This document shows, piece by piece, positions 40,967 through 50,700 of a stretch of DNA of 64,000 nucleotides (positions within the stretch are counted from its first letter, which is position 1; each line of letters begins with the position of its first letter). Source of the stretch: Pseudoalteromonas flavipulchra NCIMB 2033 = ATCC BAA-314 (GTDB lineage: Bacteria; Pseudomonadota; Gammaproteobacteria; Enterobacterales; Alteromonadaceae); NCBI GenBank assembly GCA_000814665.1, contig JWIH01000021.1:186001-250000 (forward strand). The letters are read 5' to 3'. Under the pieces are notes generated by a model that searched no databases, was not told the origin of the DNA, and saw nothing but the letters and a program-made list of their open reading frames with translations. Position numbers and translations under genes: made by a program.

Positions 40967-43287
40967 TGCAAGCGTTTTTAAATCAATTGGTATACGCCAT
41001 CTTTAGGCATCGTCTTACCGTCGTGTCTTTTTTCGTACTGACGACGATATTTTTGGGCTTCAAAGCCACGCAAATTCAGCTCGATGCTTCATTTAACAAA
41101 AATATTCCACTAAATCATGAATACATGAAAGTTTACTTGAAGCACGAAAAACAGTTTGGTGGTGCAAATAGTATTCTTATTTCTGTTTGTGATAAAGATG
41201 GTGACATCTTTAATGAGCCATTTTTCACTCAGCTAAAAGCGGTGCATGATCAGCTCTATTTTATCCCAGGTGTTAATCGTCCACTGGTGAATTCAATCTT
41301 TGCACCCAGTGCGAGATTCGTTGAGGTGGTAGAGGACGGCTTTGCCGGTGGACCTATTATTCCCGCTAATTTTCAACCTACTGAACAAGGCCTAGCGGTT
41401 GTAAAGCAGAACATTGAAAAAGCAAAAGTTGTGGGTCGTATGGTTGCAAGCGATTATTCTTGTGCCATGGTAACCGCTCAGCTAATGGAAACCGATCCGC
41501 AAACTCAAGAAAAGCTTGATACCTTAGCCTTTGCGCAAAAATTAGAGTCTGAGATCCGAGCGCCTCTTAGCACTGACAAAGTGAGCATACATATTATTGG
41601 CTTTGCGAAAATGGCCGGTGACATTGCTGATGGTGCGAAAGGTGTAGTGCTTTTCTTTGCGTTAGCAATTGCTTTTACCTTTATTATGGTCTGGATGTTC
41701 TGTAAGAGCTTTAAGCTTACGCTGCTTCCGATTGTTTGTTCATTTATTGCTGTGATTTGGCAGATGGGCTTACTCAGTACTTTGGGTTTTGGTGTTGATC
41801 CCATGTCTATTTTGGTGCCTTTCTTAGTCTTCGCCATTGGCGTGAGTCACGGTGTGCAAATGATCAACGCGATAGGTAAAAAAGTAGCGGAAGGGGTAAG
41901 CTGCAAAGTGGCTGCTGAAGCGAGCTTTAAAGCATTACTTATCCCAGGTGGCATTGCTCTACTTTCGGACACCGTTGGCTTCTTAACTTTACTGGCAATC
42001 GACATCGGCATTATTCGTGAACTTGCTATTACTGCCAGTTTAGGGGTTGCAGTTATTATCTTTACCAACTTGGTACTGCTTCCTGTAATGGCATCGTTCT
42101 TTGAGTCTGCAAATATTAAGCGACTTGGTGATGGTAAAAACGCCAGCCATGGTATGTTTGAGGCAATGCGAGAGGCCTTGGTGAAAACCACAGACAAAAA
42201 AGTGGCCAGAGTGATTTTACTTATCAGTGCAGTATTGTTCGCATTTGGCTACTGGCAATCTGAAAAAATGCGTATTGGTGATTTACATGCTGGTGCACCG
42301 GCGCTACATGAAGATGCCAGATACAACCAAGACACTTTCCTTATCTCAGACCGTTATGCCATTTCTTCTGATATCTTAAAGGTCATTGTCGAAGCGACAC
42401 CTGCGGCTTGTACCGAGCACGATACAATGGAGCGTATTAGTCGTTTCCAATGGCGAGTAGAAAACTTACCGAGTGTACAATCGGCTGTTTCTTTAAGCTC
42501 CGTTGCACAAGCGGTTAATGCTGGGTACAACGAAGGTAACTTAAAGTGGCAGACGTTACCAAGAAATACCGCTTCTCTAGTTCAAGCTACCTCTCGAGTA
42601 GAGACCAGCTCAGGGTTACTTAACGGTGATTGTTCGGTGATGCCTATTATCATCTTTATGGCAGATCATAAGGCCGAATCTATCGACCATGTGATTGCAA
42701 AAATCAAAGCGTTCTCAGAAGAAGAGGGAACTGATGACGTTGCCTTTAAATTAGCATCAGGTCCAATCGGTGTGATGGCGGCAACAAATGAATCCGTTTC
42801 CGAGGCGCAGGTTCCTATGATGATCTACGTGTACGGCGCGGTGCTCCTGCTGTGCCTCGCGAGCTTTAGGAGCGTGCGAGCGACTATCGCAGTGGTACTA
42901 CCTTTATATGTGGTATCAACGCTGGCTCAGGCGCTTATGGTACAGCTTGAAATCGGTTTAACGGTATCGACGCTACCGGTAATTGCTTTGGGTGTGGGAA
43001 TAGGTGTCGATTACGGCATTTATATTCTATCCTCTATGATGGGACAGCTTAAGCAAGGTATGCCGTTGTCGGTTGCCTATCGAAATGCGCTTGCTGAACG
43101 AGGCAGTGCGGTACTGTTTACTGGTATCACATTGGCGATTGGCGTAAGCACATGGATTTTCTCTGCGCTTAAGTTCCAGGTTGATATGGGTATCCTTTTA
43201 ACCTTCATGTTCTTGGTAAATATGCTGGGTGCTGTGCTGCTTTTACCGGCAATTGGAACGCTTATCTGGTCTGACCAGAAAAAATAA
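40966..43287 (+). CDS. MMPL/RND family transporter
   Basis: This 773-residue inner-membrane protein has about 12 helices in two repeats, each with one helix, a large periplasmic loop, then five helices. The MMPL/SSD core is seen as GVDPMSILVPFLVFAIGVSHGVQM and GVGIGVDYGIYILSSM, the Asp-containing helices of RND proton relays. Relatives move lipids or hydrophobic compounds across the envelope. With a DUF1302 barrel, a DUF1329 lipid-binding-like protein and a propeller, it would form a trans-envelope path; direction and cargo are unknown. Confidence 0.92.
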   Translation: MQAFLNQLVYAIFRHRLTVVSFFVLTTIFLGFKATQIQLDASFNKNIPLNHEYMKVYLKHEKQFGGANSILISVCDKDGDIFNEPFFTQLKAVHDQLYFIPGVNRPLVNSIFAPSARFVEVVEDGFAGGPIIPANFQPTEQGLAVVKQNIEKAKVVGRMVASDYSCAMVTAQLMETDPQTQEKLDTLAFAQKLESEIRAPLSTDKVSIHIIGFAKMAGDIADGAKGVVLFFALAIAFTFIMVWMFCKSFKLTLLPIVCSFIAVIWQMGLLSTLGFGVDPMSILVPFLVFAIGVSHGVQMINAIGKKVAEGVSCKVAAEASFKALLIPGGIALLSDTVGFLTLLAIDIGIIRELAITASLGVAVIIFTNLVLLPVMASFFESANIKRLGDGKNASHGMFEAMREALVKTTDKKVARVILLISAVLFAFGYWQSEKMRIGDLHAGAPALHEDARYNQDTFLISDRYAISSDILKVIVEATPAACTEHDTMERISRFQWRVENLPSVQSAVSLSSVAQAVNAGYNEGNLKWQTLPRNTASLVQATSRVETSSGLLNGDCSVMPIIIFMADHKAESIDHVIAKIKAFSEEEGTDDVAFKLASGPIGVMAATNESVSEAQVPMMIYVYGAVLLLCLASFRSVRATIAVVLPLYVVSTLAQALMVQLEIGLTVSTLPVIALGVGIGVDYGIYILSSMMGQLKQGMPLSVAYRNALAERGSAVLFTGITLAIGVSTWIFSALKFQVDMGILLTFMFLVNMLGAVLLLPAIGTLIWSDQKK

Positions 43288-43391
43288 TGTGAATAATTGT
43301 GCTCCTTTTTATTTGGTATTGGCGATTTATATCTATTTTTTGTGAATAGATGAGCAAACAGCTGAAAAGCTTGAAATGTTTTCGTCAAAAA

Positions 43392-43450
43392 GGCTGTTTA
43401 TTAGCGTCAGAAAGGTTAGAATTTACCTGACTCCACGCTAATAAATGGCT
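43392..43450 (+). promoter_or_regulatory. Long hairpin in the leader of the NAD-GDH gene
   Basis: TTTATTAGCGT (43397-43407) pairs perfectly with ACGCTAATAAA (43435-43445), and wobble and Watson-Crick pairs extend the stem to about 16 bp. An inner stem (CAG..AGGT with ACCTG) lies in the loop. There is no T-run, so it is not an ordinary terminator. A smaller hairpin, ATCTATT/AATAGAT, lies at 43331-43351. A leader regulatory element or a repeat remnant is possible. Confidence 0.45.
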
Positions 43451-43498
43451 GTACAAATAATCTACCGTTCAAAGGTGGTATAGATTAAGGAACACATA

Positions 43499-46400
43499 AT
43501 GACACAAAATGAAGGCACAGCTTCTGTTATCCTAGATAACGTCTGCAAGCTTATCCATAAAAAAGTCCATGCTGACAAAGTGTCACTTGTCGAAACGTTT
43601 GCCAAAACCTTGTACAGCAATATGTCTAAAGAGGATTTGGCACATCGTAACGACAGTGACTTATACGGCGCAGCATTGAGCCTTTGGAATGCCCTTGATA
43701 AAAACAAGTCTGACGATGCCGTCATTCGCGTTTTTAATCCTGAGGTTGCAAAGGATGGATGGCAATCATCGCATACAATTGTCGAGATAATCGCTAAAGA
43801 TATGCCGTTTTTGGTTGATTCAGTGCGCATGGCGATGAATCGCAAAAACATAGTCTCTCACCTATTACTTCATTCTCCACTTAAGTTACAAAGAAACGAT
43901 GCCGGTGCAATCACCGCGGTTTCTAACTTAAAAGCAGAACAAGAATCTACGTCTACTAAGACCGTATTTTTTATCGAAATCGACAGGCAAACAGATGATT
44001 CGGTGATCGCTGATTTTACAGCTGAGCTTGAATCTGTCTTAAATGATGTTTCTGTTGCGGTTGCTGATTGGCTACCAATTCGCGATAAATTGGTGAGCGT
44101 AAGTAAAGAGCTGCCGACCCGTCATTATAGTTGTTCAAAAGAAGAAGTTGCTGAAGCCGTCGAGTTTTTAGACTGGCTGGTTAGCGACAACTTTACCTTT
44201 ATGGGCTACCGCCAATATGATTTGACTCCAGTTCAAGGTGACTATGAACTGAAGCCAGTTGAAGGCACAAGTCTCGGCCTGATGAAAAACTCAGGTGATG
44301 ACCACAGTCGTTTATTGTCTGAATTGCCTGAAGTTGCGCGCAAAGAAGCACGTAGTAACAACTTGTTGATCTTAACCAAGACAAATTCACTTTCACGCGT
44401 TCATAGACCCGCGTATATCGACTATGTTGGTATCAAGCGTTTTGATGATGAAGGTAACGTGATTGGTGAAGACCGTTTCATTGGCTTGTTCTCTTCTAGC
44501 TTCTACAACAACAGTGCGGTAGATGTTCCGGTACTTAAGAGTAAAATTAACCGCATCATGGAGCAATGTGACTTTGCTAAAGGCACACATGCATACAAGG
44601 CGGTTCTCAATATTCTTGAAACCTATCCTCGTGATGAGTTAGTACAGGCACGCGAAAGCGAGCTACTTGAAGTGGCAATGGGCGTTCTACAAACTCAAGA
44701 GCGTGACATGTGTCGCTTATTTGTGCGTAAGGATGTGTATGGCCGTTTCTTCTCTTGTATGGTTTATGTGCCGAGAGAGCGATACAACACTGCGTTACGC
44801 CGTGAAACTCAACAACTGCTAGGCCGTGCATTTAAGTCTAGCGACAAAGTAGAGTTCACCACCTTTTTCTCTGAATCAACACTGGCGCGTACGCATTACA
44901 TCGTGCGTGTTGATGACAACAACATAGATTACAACGTGAAAGAAATTGAAAATAACTTGGTAGAAGCCGCTCGTACTTGGGAAGACAAGCTACAATCTGC
45001 ACTTCTTGAAAGAACGGGTGAGTCTCGTGGTAACGAGTTAAACCGTAAATACACGAATGCCTTCCAGTCTGCTTATAAAGACCAAGTATTGCCAAGCGCA
45101 GCAGTCGTAGACATCGAAAAGCTAGAGCAACTAAATGATGACAACAAACTTGAGATGCTGTTCTACAGACCTCAGGAAGAAGCAACGTCACAACTTGTTC
45201 GTTTGAGCCTGTTCCATAAAGCAGAGCCTATTCACTTATCAGACGTGATGCCAATGCTTGAGAACTTTGGCCTACGTGTTATTGGTGAAACACCATACGC
45301 GGTGAAGACGACTGATGGTCAAGTAAACTGGATCATGGATTTCTCTATGCTTATCGACAGCAAAGGGATCACTGATTTTGACAAAGTATCAGCACGTTTC
45401 CGTGCGGCATTGACCAATGTGTGGAATAACCGCCTAGAAAACGATGGTTTCAACCGTTTAGTGTTATTAGGTGGTCTAACTGGTCGTGAAGCATCTATCC
45501 TGCGTGCATATGCTAAATACATGCGCCAAATTGGTGTGACGTTCTCGCAGTCTTACATCGAGAATACATTTGACCGTTACCCGCACATTGCAGCGATGAT
45601 CGTTGATCTATTCGTGAAGAAGTTTGCACCGAAGAAAGTTGCCACTGAAAAGGCACTTCAGAAGGTTGTTGATGCTATCTATCTAGAGCTTGAAAACGTA
45701 GCGAATCTAGATGATGACCGTATCATTCGTTTGTACGTTGATATGATCAATGCAACGCTGCGTACTAACTTCTATCAAAAAGAAGCTGATGGCACGAATA
45801 AGTCGTACACGTCATTCAAGATCCAGCCAAGCGCAGTGCCAGATATGCCATTGCCATTACCAGCGTTTGAAATCTTCGTATACTCTCCACGCGTAGAAGG
45901 TGTTCACCTACGTGGCGGTAAAGTGGCTCGTGGTGGTCTACGTTGGTCAGACCGTCGTGAAGATTTCCGCACAGAAGTACTTGGCCTAGTTAAAGCACAG
46001 CAGGTTAAGAATACGGTTATCGTACCTGTGGGTTCTAAAGGCGGTTTTGTTTGTAAACAACTTCCAACTGAACGTGAAGCGTTCTTCAAAGAAGGCCAAG
46101 AGTGTTACAAGATCTTCATCCGTGGTCTATTAGACATCACAGATAACATCGTACATGGTGACATTGTGCCACCAGTGGATGTTGTACGTCACGACGAAGA
46201 CGACCCATACCTAGTTGTTGCAGCGGACAAAGGGACTGCGACTTTCTCTGATATCGCAAATGGTATCGCTGAGTCTTATAACTTCTGGCTTGGTGACGCT
46301 TTCGCGTCAGGTGGTTCGGTTGGTTACGACCACAAGAAGATGGGTATTACTGCTAAAGGCGGTTGGGAATCGGTTAAGCGTCACTTCCGTGAAATGGACG

Positions 46401-48337
46401 TTGACTGTCAAACAACTGATTTCACAGCGGTTGGTATCGGTGACATGGGTGGTGACGTATTTGGTAACGGGATGCTGCTATCTAAGCACATTCGTTTACA
46501 AGCGGCATTCAACCACATGCACATCTTTATCGATCCAAACCCAGATGCGGCAAGCTCGTATGTAGAGCGTGAGCGTCTATTTAATCTGCCACGTTCAAGC
46601 TGGGAAGATTATAATAAGGATCTAATTTCTGAGGGCGGTGGTATTTTCTCTCGTGCAGCGAAAGCAATTACGCTAAGCGCTGAAATGAAGAAGATGATAG
46701 GCACTAAGAAATCGAGCATGACACCAAACGAGTTGATCAAAGCATTGTTGAAGATGCCAGTTGATTTACTGTGGAATGGTGGTATCGGTACTTACATCAA
46801 GTCTAAATCTGAAACTGACGCTGAAGTAGGCGACCGTGCAAACGACGCGCTACGTATCAACGGTGGTGAGCTTGGTGCGAAGATCTTTGGTGAAGGTGGT
46901 AACTTAGGTGCTACTCAGCTGGGTCGTATCGAGTTTGCTTCAAACGGCGGTCGTATCAACACTGACTTTATCGACAACGTAGGTGGTGTTGCCTGTTCGG
47001 ATAATGAAGTTAATATCAAGATCCTACTTAATGGCCTAGTTGCTGAAGGTGAATTGACGAATAAGCAGCGTAACGAATTACTGTATTCAATGACTGATGA
47101 AGTATCAGAATTGGTACTGAAAGATTGTTACCGTCAAACGCACACGCTGTCGGTTACTAAGTCTAAAGGTCCAGCGACGCTGAAAGAGAAAGTACGCTTT
47201 ATCCATGCACTTGAAAAAGACGGCAAGCTAAATCGTGCAATCGAATTCTTACCAACTGATGAAGAGCTAGCAGAGCGTGCGGCGGCAGGTAAAGACCTAA
47301 CGCGTCCTGAGCTATCTGTATTGGTTTCTTACTCTAAAATGGTATTAAAAGAGACATTAGTTGTTGATGAGATCTCAGAAAATCCATACTACCGTCAGTT
47401 GCTAGTGAACTCATTCCCAGCACCGCTGCGCGAGCGCTTCAATGCTGCGATGGATAATCACCCGCTCCGTAAAGAGATCATTGCAACGAAACTTGCAAAC
47501 AATATCGTTAACGACATGGGTCTAAACTTCATGGTTCGTATGCACGAAGAGACAGGTGCAACGGATGCAGAAATTGCGGTTTGCTACTCAATTGCAAGTG
47601 CAATTTTTGAAATGAAGGAAACGTGGTCAGCGATTTCTGCGCTAGATAATAAGATCCCAGCGGCAGTTCAAACGGAAATGCTATATCAATTACGTCGTAC
47701 GGTTCGCCGTGCAACGCGTTGGTTCTTGCGTCACCGTGACAAGTCTCAAACTATCGAGCAAACCATCGCGTTCTTTGCACCAACATTTAAAGATTTAAGT
47801 GCAAATCTACACAACTACATGGTTGCAAATGAAAGCGAGCAGATCGTTGATAAAGCACGTGACCTTGAATCTCAAGGTGTGCCAGCTGAAATTGCACTGC
47901 GTATCGTATCGCTTTCAAGCTTGTTCTCTGTCATGGACTTAGCGGAAGTTGCACATAGCTCAGGTCGTAAGATCGGTGTTGTGTCTAATACCTACTTCAC
48001 GCTCGGTGCAAACATGGGCCTACATTGGTTCCTTGACCAAATTACGGCTCAACCTGTTGCAAACCATTGGCAGGCGCTTGCTCGTGCTTCATATCGTGAA
48101 GAGCTGGATTGGCAACAGCGTTCGTTGTCAGAGGTTGTGTTAAACAGCTTTGCTGGTGATGACAGTGATATCAATGAACAGATTGAACAGTGGATGGATA
48201 AGCAAGCAGGCTTACTACATCGTTGGCAGCAAATGCTAACTGAGTTTAAGACGTCGCAAAGTCATGACTTTGCTAAGTTCTCAGTTGCACTTCGTGAGCT
48301 AATGTTACTAAGCCATAACTGCGATACTTCCAAATAA
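43499..48337 (+). CDS. gdhB: NAD-specific glutamate dehydrogenase (180-kDa class)
   Basis: The 1612-residue protein matches the very large bacterial NAD-GDH class (PF05088), which oxidises glutamate to 2-oxoglutarate and ammonia for catabolism. The N-terminal half holds ACT-like regulatory segments; the catalytic region is near residues 800-1180. It includes RGGLRWSDRREDFRTEVLGL, the lysine-bearing PVGSKGGFVCKQL, VAADKGTATFSDIANGIAES and GIGDMGGDVFGNGM (nucleotide-binding). Family length is about 1,600 residues, so it is complete. The ATG has TTAAGGAAC upstream. Strikingly regular use of preferred codons in the second half suggests high expression. A strong terminator follows. Confidence 0.97.
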   Translation: MTQNEGTASVILDNVCKLIHKKVHADKVSLVETFAKTLYSNMSKEDLAHRNDSDLYGAALSLWNALDKNKSDDAVIRVFNPEVAKDGWQSSHTIVEIIAKDMPFLVDSVRMAMNRKNIVSHLLLHSPLKLQRNDAGAITAVSNLKAEQESTSTKTVFFIEIDRQTDDSVIADFTAELESVLNDVSVAVADWLPIRDKLVSVSKELPTRHYSCSKEEVAEAVEFLDWLVSDNFTFMGYRQYDLTPVQGDYELKPVEGTSLGLMKNSGDDHSRLLSELPEVARKEARSNNLLILTKTNSLSRVHRPAYIDYVGIKRFDDEGNVIGEDRFIGLFSSSFYNNSAVDVPVLKSKINRIMEQCDFAKGTHAYKAVLNILETYPRDELVQARESELLEVAMGVLQTQERDMCRLFVRKDVYGRFFSCMVYVPRERYNTALRRETQQLLGRAFKSSDKVEFTTFFSESTLARTHYIVRVDDNNIDYNVKEIENNLVEAARTWEDKLQSALLERTGESRGNELNRKYTNAFQSAYKDQVLPSAAVVDIEKLEQLNDDNKLEMLFYRPQEEATSQLVRLSLFHKAEPIHLSDVMPMLENFGLRVIGETPYAVKTTDGQVNWIMDFSMLIDSKGITDFDKVSARFRAALTNVWNNRLENDGFNRLVLLGGLTGREASILRAYAKYMRQIGVTFSQSYIENTFDRYPHIAAMIVDLFVKKFAPKKVATEKALQKVVDAIYLELENVANLDDDRIIRLYVDMINATLRTNFYQKEADGTNKSYTSFKIQPSAVPDMPLPLPAFEIFVYSPRVEGVHLRGGKVARGGLRWSDRREDFRTEVLGLVKAQQVKNTVIVPVGSKGGFVCKQLPTEREAFFKEGQECYKIFIRGLLDITDNIVHGDIVPPVDVVRHDEDDPYLVVAADKGTATFSDIANGIAESYNFWLGDAFASGGSVGYDHKKMGITAKGGWESVKRHFREMDVDCQTTDFTAVGIGDMGGDVFGNGMLLSKHIRLQAAFNHMHIFIDPNPDAASSYVERERLFNLPRSSWEDYNKDLISEGGGIFSRAAKAITLSAEMKKMIGTKKSSMTPNELIKALLKMPVDLLWNGGIGTYIKSKSETDAEVGDRANDALRINGGELGAKIFGEGGNLGATQLGRIEFASNGGRINTDFIDNVGGVACSDNEVNIKILLNGLVAEGELTNKQRNELLYSMTDEVSELVLKDCYRQTHTLSVTKSKGPATLKEKVRFIHALEKDGKLNRAIEFLPTDEELAERAAAGKDLTRPELSVLVSYSKMVLKETLVVDEISENPYYRQLLVNSFPAPLRERFNAAMDNHPLRKEIIATKLANNIVNDMGLNFMVRMHEETGATDAEIAVCYSIASAIFEMKETWSAISALDNKIPAAVQTEMLYQLRRTVRRATRWFLRHRDKSQTIEQTIAFFAPTFKDLSANLHNYMVANESEQIVDKARDLESQGVPAEIALRIVSLSSLFSVMDLAEVAHSSGRKIGVVSNTYFTLGANMGLHWFLDQITAQPVANHWQALARASYREELDWQQRSLSEVVLNSFAGDDSDINEQIEQWMDKQAGLLHRWQQMLTEFKTSQSHDFAKFSVALRELMLLSHNCDTSK

Positions 48338-48352
48338 TCTAGAAATCGCTAC

Positions 48353-48384
48353 AATACCCCAGCTTTGACTGGGGTATTTTTTTG
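48353..48384 (+). terminator. Terminator after the NAD-GDH gene
   Basis: AATACCCCAG-CTTTGA-CTGGGGTATT, a perfect 10-bp stem, is followed by TTTTTG. It lies 15 bases after the stop. Confidence 0.95.
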
Positions 48385-48474
48385 TCTAATGCCATTGGCA
48401 TAATCCATTTAGCTAAAGTTACGCTTGGGTAATTTTAGCTAAGTCGATTACGTTATCAATACTGAGGAGCTACC

Positions 48475-49485
48475 ATGTTTTACGATCTTGCGCGTCGTTT
48501 TATGTTTAATAAAGATGCGGAGTGGGCACACGATTTTGCCCTAAACAACCTGCGCCGCTTTGCGAATACGCCAATGAGCCTTGCATGGTCTCAATCAGTT
48601 CAAGACAAACCAGTTAATTTTCTAGGGTTAGAATTTAAAAATCCAGTCGGGTTGGCCGCCGGTCTTGATAAAAATGCTGAGTGTATCGAAGCATTTGCAC
48701 AAATGGGTTTTGGTTTTATTGAAGTAGGGACTGTCACGCCAAGACCACAAGCGGGTAACGACAAGCCTCGGATCTTTCGTCTACCTGAAGCAAATGCGAT
48801 TATTAATCGCATGGGATTCAATAACAAGGGCGTTGATTACCTAGTCAACAACGTAAAAGCAGCAAAATACGATGGGATCCTTGGGATCAACATTGGTAAA
48901 AATAAAGATACACCGAATGAGCAAGGTAAAGATGACTACATTCACTGTATGAGAAAAGTATTTGAGCATGCCTCATATATCACCGTGAATATCTCTTCAC
49001 CAAATACACCGGGTCTGAGAGATCTACAATATGGCGAAGCGCTAGATGATCTTTTGCAAAGCCTAAAAAATGAACAGATGGATCTTATCGCCAAGCATAA
49101 CAAGTCAGTGCCTATGTTGGTAAAGATCGCACCAGATGTCGATGGCGTTCAGTTAACCCAGATCGCAGAATCATTAGTTAATAATCGTATCGATGGTGTT
49201 ATTGCAACTAACACAACATTAGCCCGAGATGCGGTAGAAAACCTAGAGTACGGTAATGAAGCAGGTGGTTTGTCTGGTAGACCTGTTCGTGAAAAATCGA
49301 CGCATGTTGTCAGCGAATTGAAGCGTATTACCGACGGTAAGCTACCAATCATCGGTGTAGGTGGTATTGACAGTGCGGAATCTGCAAAAGAGAAATTTTC
49401 AGCTGGTGCTGATTTAGTACAAGTCTACACAGGCTTTATTTATGAAGGGCCAGCGCTTGTTAAAAAGATCGTTTCGTCCTTATAA
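48475..49485 (+). CDS. pyrD: Dihydroorotate dehydrogenase (quinone), class 2
   Basis: The membrane-associated FMN enzyme oxidises dihydroorotate to orotate in pyrimidine synthesis, passing electrons to ubiquinone. The 336-residue protein has the class 2 N-terminal membrane-docking helix ([20 protein letters not shown]). The FMN barrel follows, with [20 protein letters not shown], the catalytic Ser in [14 protein letters not shown], and [20 protein letters not shown]. Length matches E. coli PyrD. The ATG has TGAGGAG upstream. It is followed by zapC as in E. coli. Confidence 0.98.
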   Translation: MFYDLARRFMFNKDAEWAHDFALNNLRRFANTPMSLAWSQSVQDKPVNFLGLEFKNPVGLAAGLDKNAECIEAFAQMGFGFIEVGTVTPRPQAGNDKPRIFRLPEANAIINRMGFNNKGVDYLVNNVKAAKYDGILGINIGKNKDTPNEQGKDDYIHCMRKVFEHASYITVNISSPNTPGLRDLQYGEALDDLLQSLKNEQMDLIAKHNKSVPMLVKIAPDVDGVQLTQIAESLVNNRIDGVIATNTTLARDAVENLEYGNEAGGLSGRPVREKSTHVVSELKRITDGKLPIIGVGGIDSAESAKEKFSAGADLVQVYTGFIYEGPALVKKIVSSL

Positions 49486-49606
49486 GGATCGGTCATATAA
49501 CCAAATGATCCAAAACAAAACGTTATTATAAAAAATTTCATCATTGCGTTTTTCGCGTTATACTCCCACTTACTAGTTGAGCTAATTGGTTGGTGGGAGA
49601 GAAGTT

Positions 49607-50134
49607 TTGCAAGCTTCAAAAGAGTGGCAATGGATCCGCTGCACAGAAAGGAACAGGTTGTTAATTGATTTGGGTGACGAGCTTCAGCTTTGCACGCCTT
49701 TTCGTTTGCGCCACCTTACTGAAGACTCAACCGCTAATCCCAATTTTAGTCTCAGCGAAGCTGAATTTTATCAGAGTGTATTTTCCTACCTTTGCGGTTT
49801 TGGTGTTTGGAATGAGCCCAGATGCTGCCAAATCGCTTTAAATGCAACTGCGGCAAAATTTCACTTACAACCGATGCAAGCAAAGAGCTGGTTTTTTAAG
49901 CCATACTTTGGTGGTGAACCTGTGAGTGAGGCGGTTGTGTGTTTAAATTCCAAGTTAAGCCGCGGCGAGTTTCTAATTATCGAGCATGATGGTCAATCAA
50001 GCCTTTGTTTAAGCTTGAACGAGCAATTTATTCTTGATGAGGGAATAGAGCTTGAACAATTTCAAGCGATAAAAGTACTGAACGATCGGTTAGCGCCTCT
50101 TGTGTTAACACACCGAGTTCACCAAAGCGCATAG
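49607..50134 (+). CDS. zapC: Cell division protein ZapC
   Basis: ZapC binds FtsZ and promotes bundling of its filaments at the division ring. This 175-residue protein aligns in outline with E. coli ZapC: WQWIRCTERNRLLIDLGDEL near the start, QAKSWFFKPYFGG in the middle, and the end IKVLNDRLAPLV (compare IKIMNDRLKP). Its place between pyrD and the rlmKL region is the same as in E. coli. The start is TTG at 49607 with GGGAGAG before it; the frame upstream to 49586 lacks support. Confidence 0.85.
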   Translation: MQASKEWQWIRCTERNRLLIDLGDELQLCTPFRLRHLTEDSTANPNFSLSEAEFYQSVFSYLCGFGVWNEPRCCQIALNATAAKFHLQPMQAKSWFFKPYFGGEPVSEAVVCLNSKLSRGEFLIIEHDGQSSLCLSLNEQFILDEGIELEQFQAIKVLNDRLAPLVLTHRVHQSA

Positions 50135-50224
50135 CCAAGTTCATCCTATCGTTTTATTGACCAGCAATTATTTCCTATATTAATCTGTACCTAATTTGAG
50201 TTGTTTGCTGATCTAGGGAACAGA

Positions 50225-50608
50225 ATGCGCTGCCTCTGCGATAAAACATTAAAACTAACTTATGCCGACGCTGAAGGACATTGCGGTTATCAATGTCAGT
50301 CATGCGGTGCCATTTGGCTGCCGCGCAAATTTATTGATTCCATTAAACATACTTATCACTTTAGTTATATCGATTTTATTGCAAAGCGGTCGTTGGTTGA
50401 GCGAGACGTTTTACAATTATGTCCTGATGATGGTCATACACTTAAAGACTATACGCTCTTTGAAGCTAGTTTTAGTGAGTGCGGGTGCTGTGGTGGCGTG
50501 TGGTTTGAAAAAGGGGAGCTCCATAACTTACTGCAAAATTACCAAAGCAAGAACTCGAACATAAGCGCGCTAGATAAGTTAGATTTTCTGAACTTGCTAA
50601 ATTTTTAA
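50225..50608 (+). CDS. Zinc-ribbon (TFIIB-type) protein
   Basis: From the ATG at 50225 (AGGGAA just upstream) this gives a 127-residue protein with two zinc-ribbon-like cysteine sets: RCLCDKT with YQCQSCGAIWLPRKFID, and QLCPDDGHT with SECGCCGGVWFEKGELHNL. The C-G-x-W-x-x-x-x-E/F pattern is typical of the zf-TFIIB/DUF family of small bacterial proteins of unknown function. Its role is likely nucleic-acid or protein binding. It lies between zapC and rlmKL. Confidence 0.75.
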   Translation: MRCLCDKTLKLTYADAEGHCGYQCQSCGAIWLPRKFIDSIKHTYHFSYIDFIAKRSLVERDVLQLCPDDGHTLKDYTLFEASFSECGCCGGVWFEKGELHNLLQNYQSKNSNISALDKLDFLNLLNF

Positions 50609-50700
50609 CGTAATTTATCCCCATACAACCAAGCTCAACTAATAACTAACGATAACTTGTGTGTTATACTGCGCCCAGTTGAAATTTAAGGGTATTCAAA

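Noticed and set aside
43499..48337. Numerous open frames opposite or within the NAD-GDH gene
   Set aside because: All are shadows of a single long, well-matched coding frame with strong codon bias.
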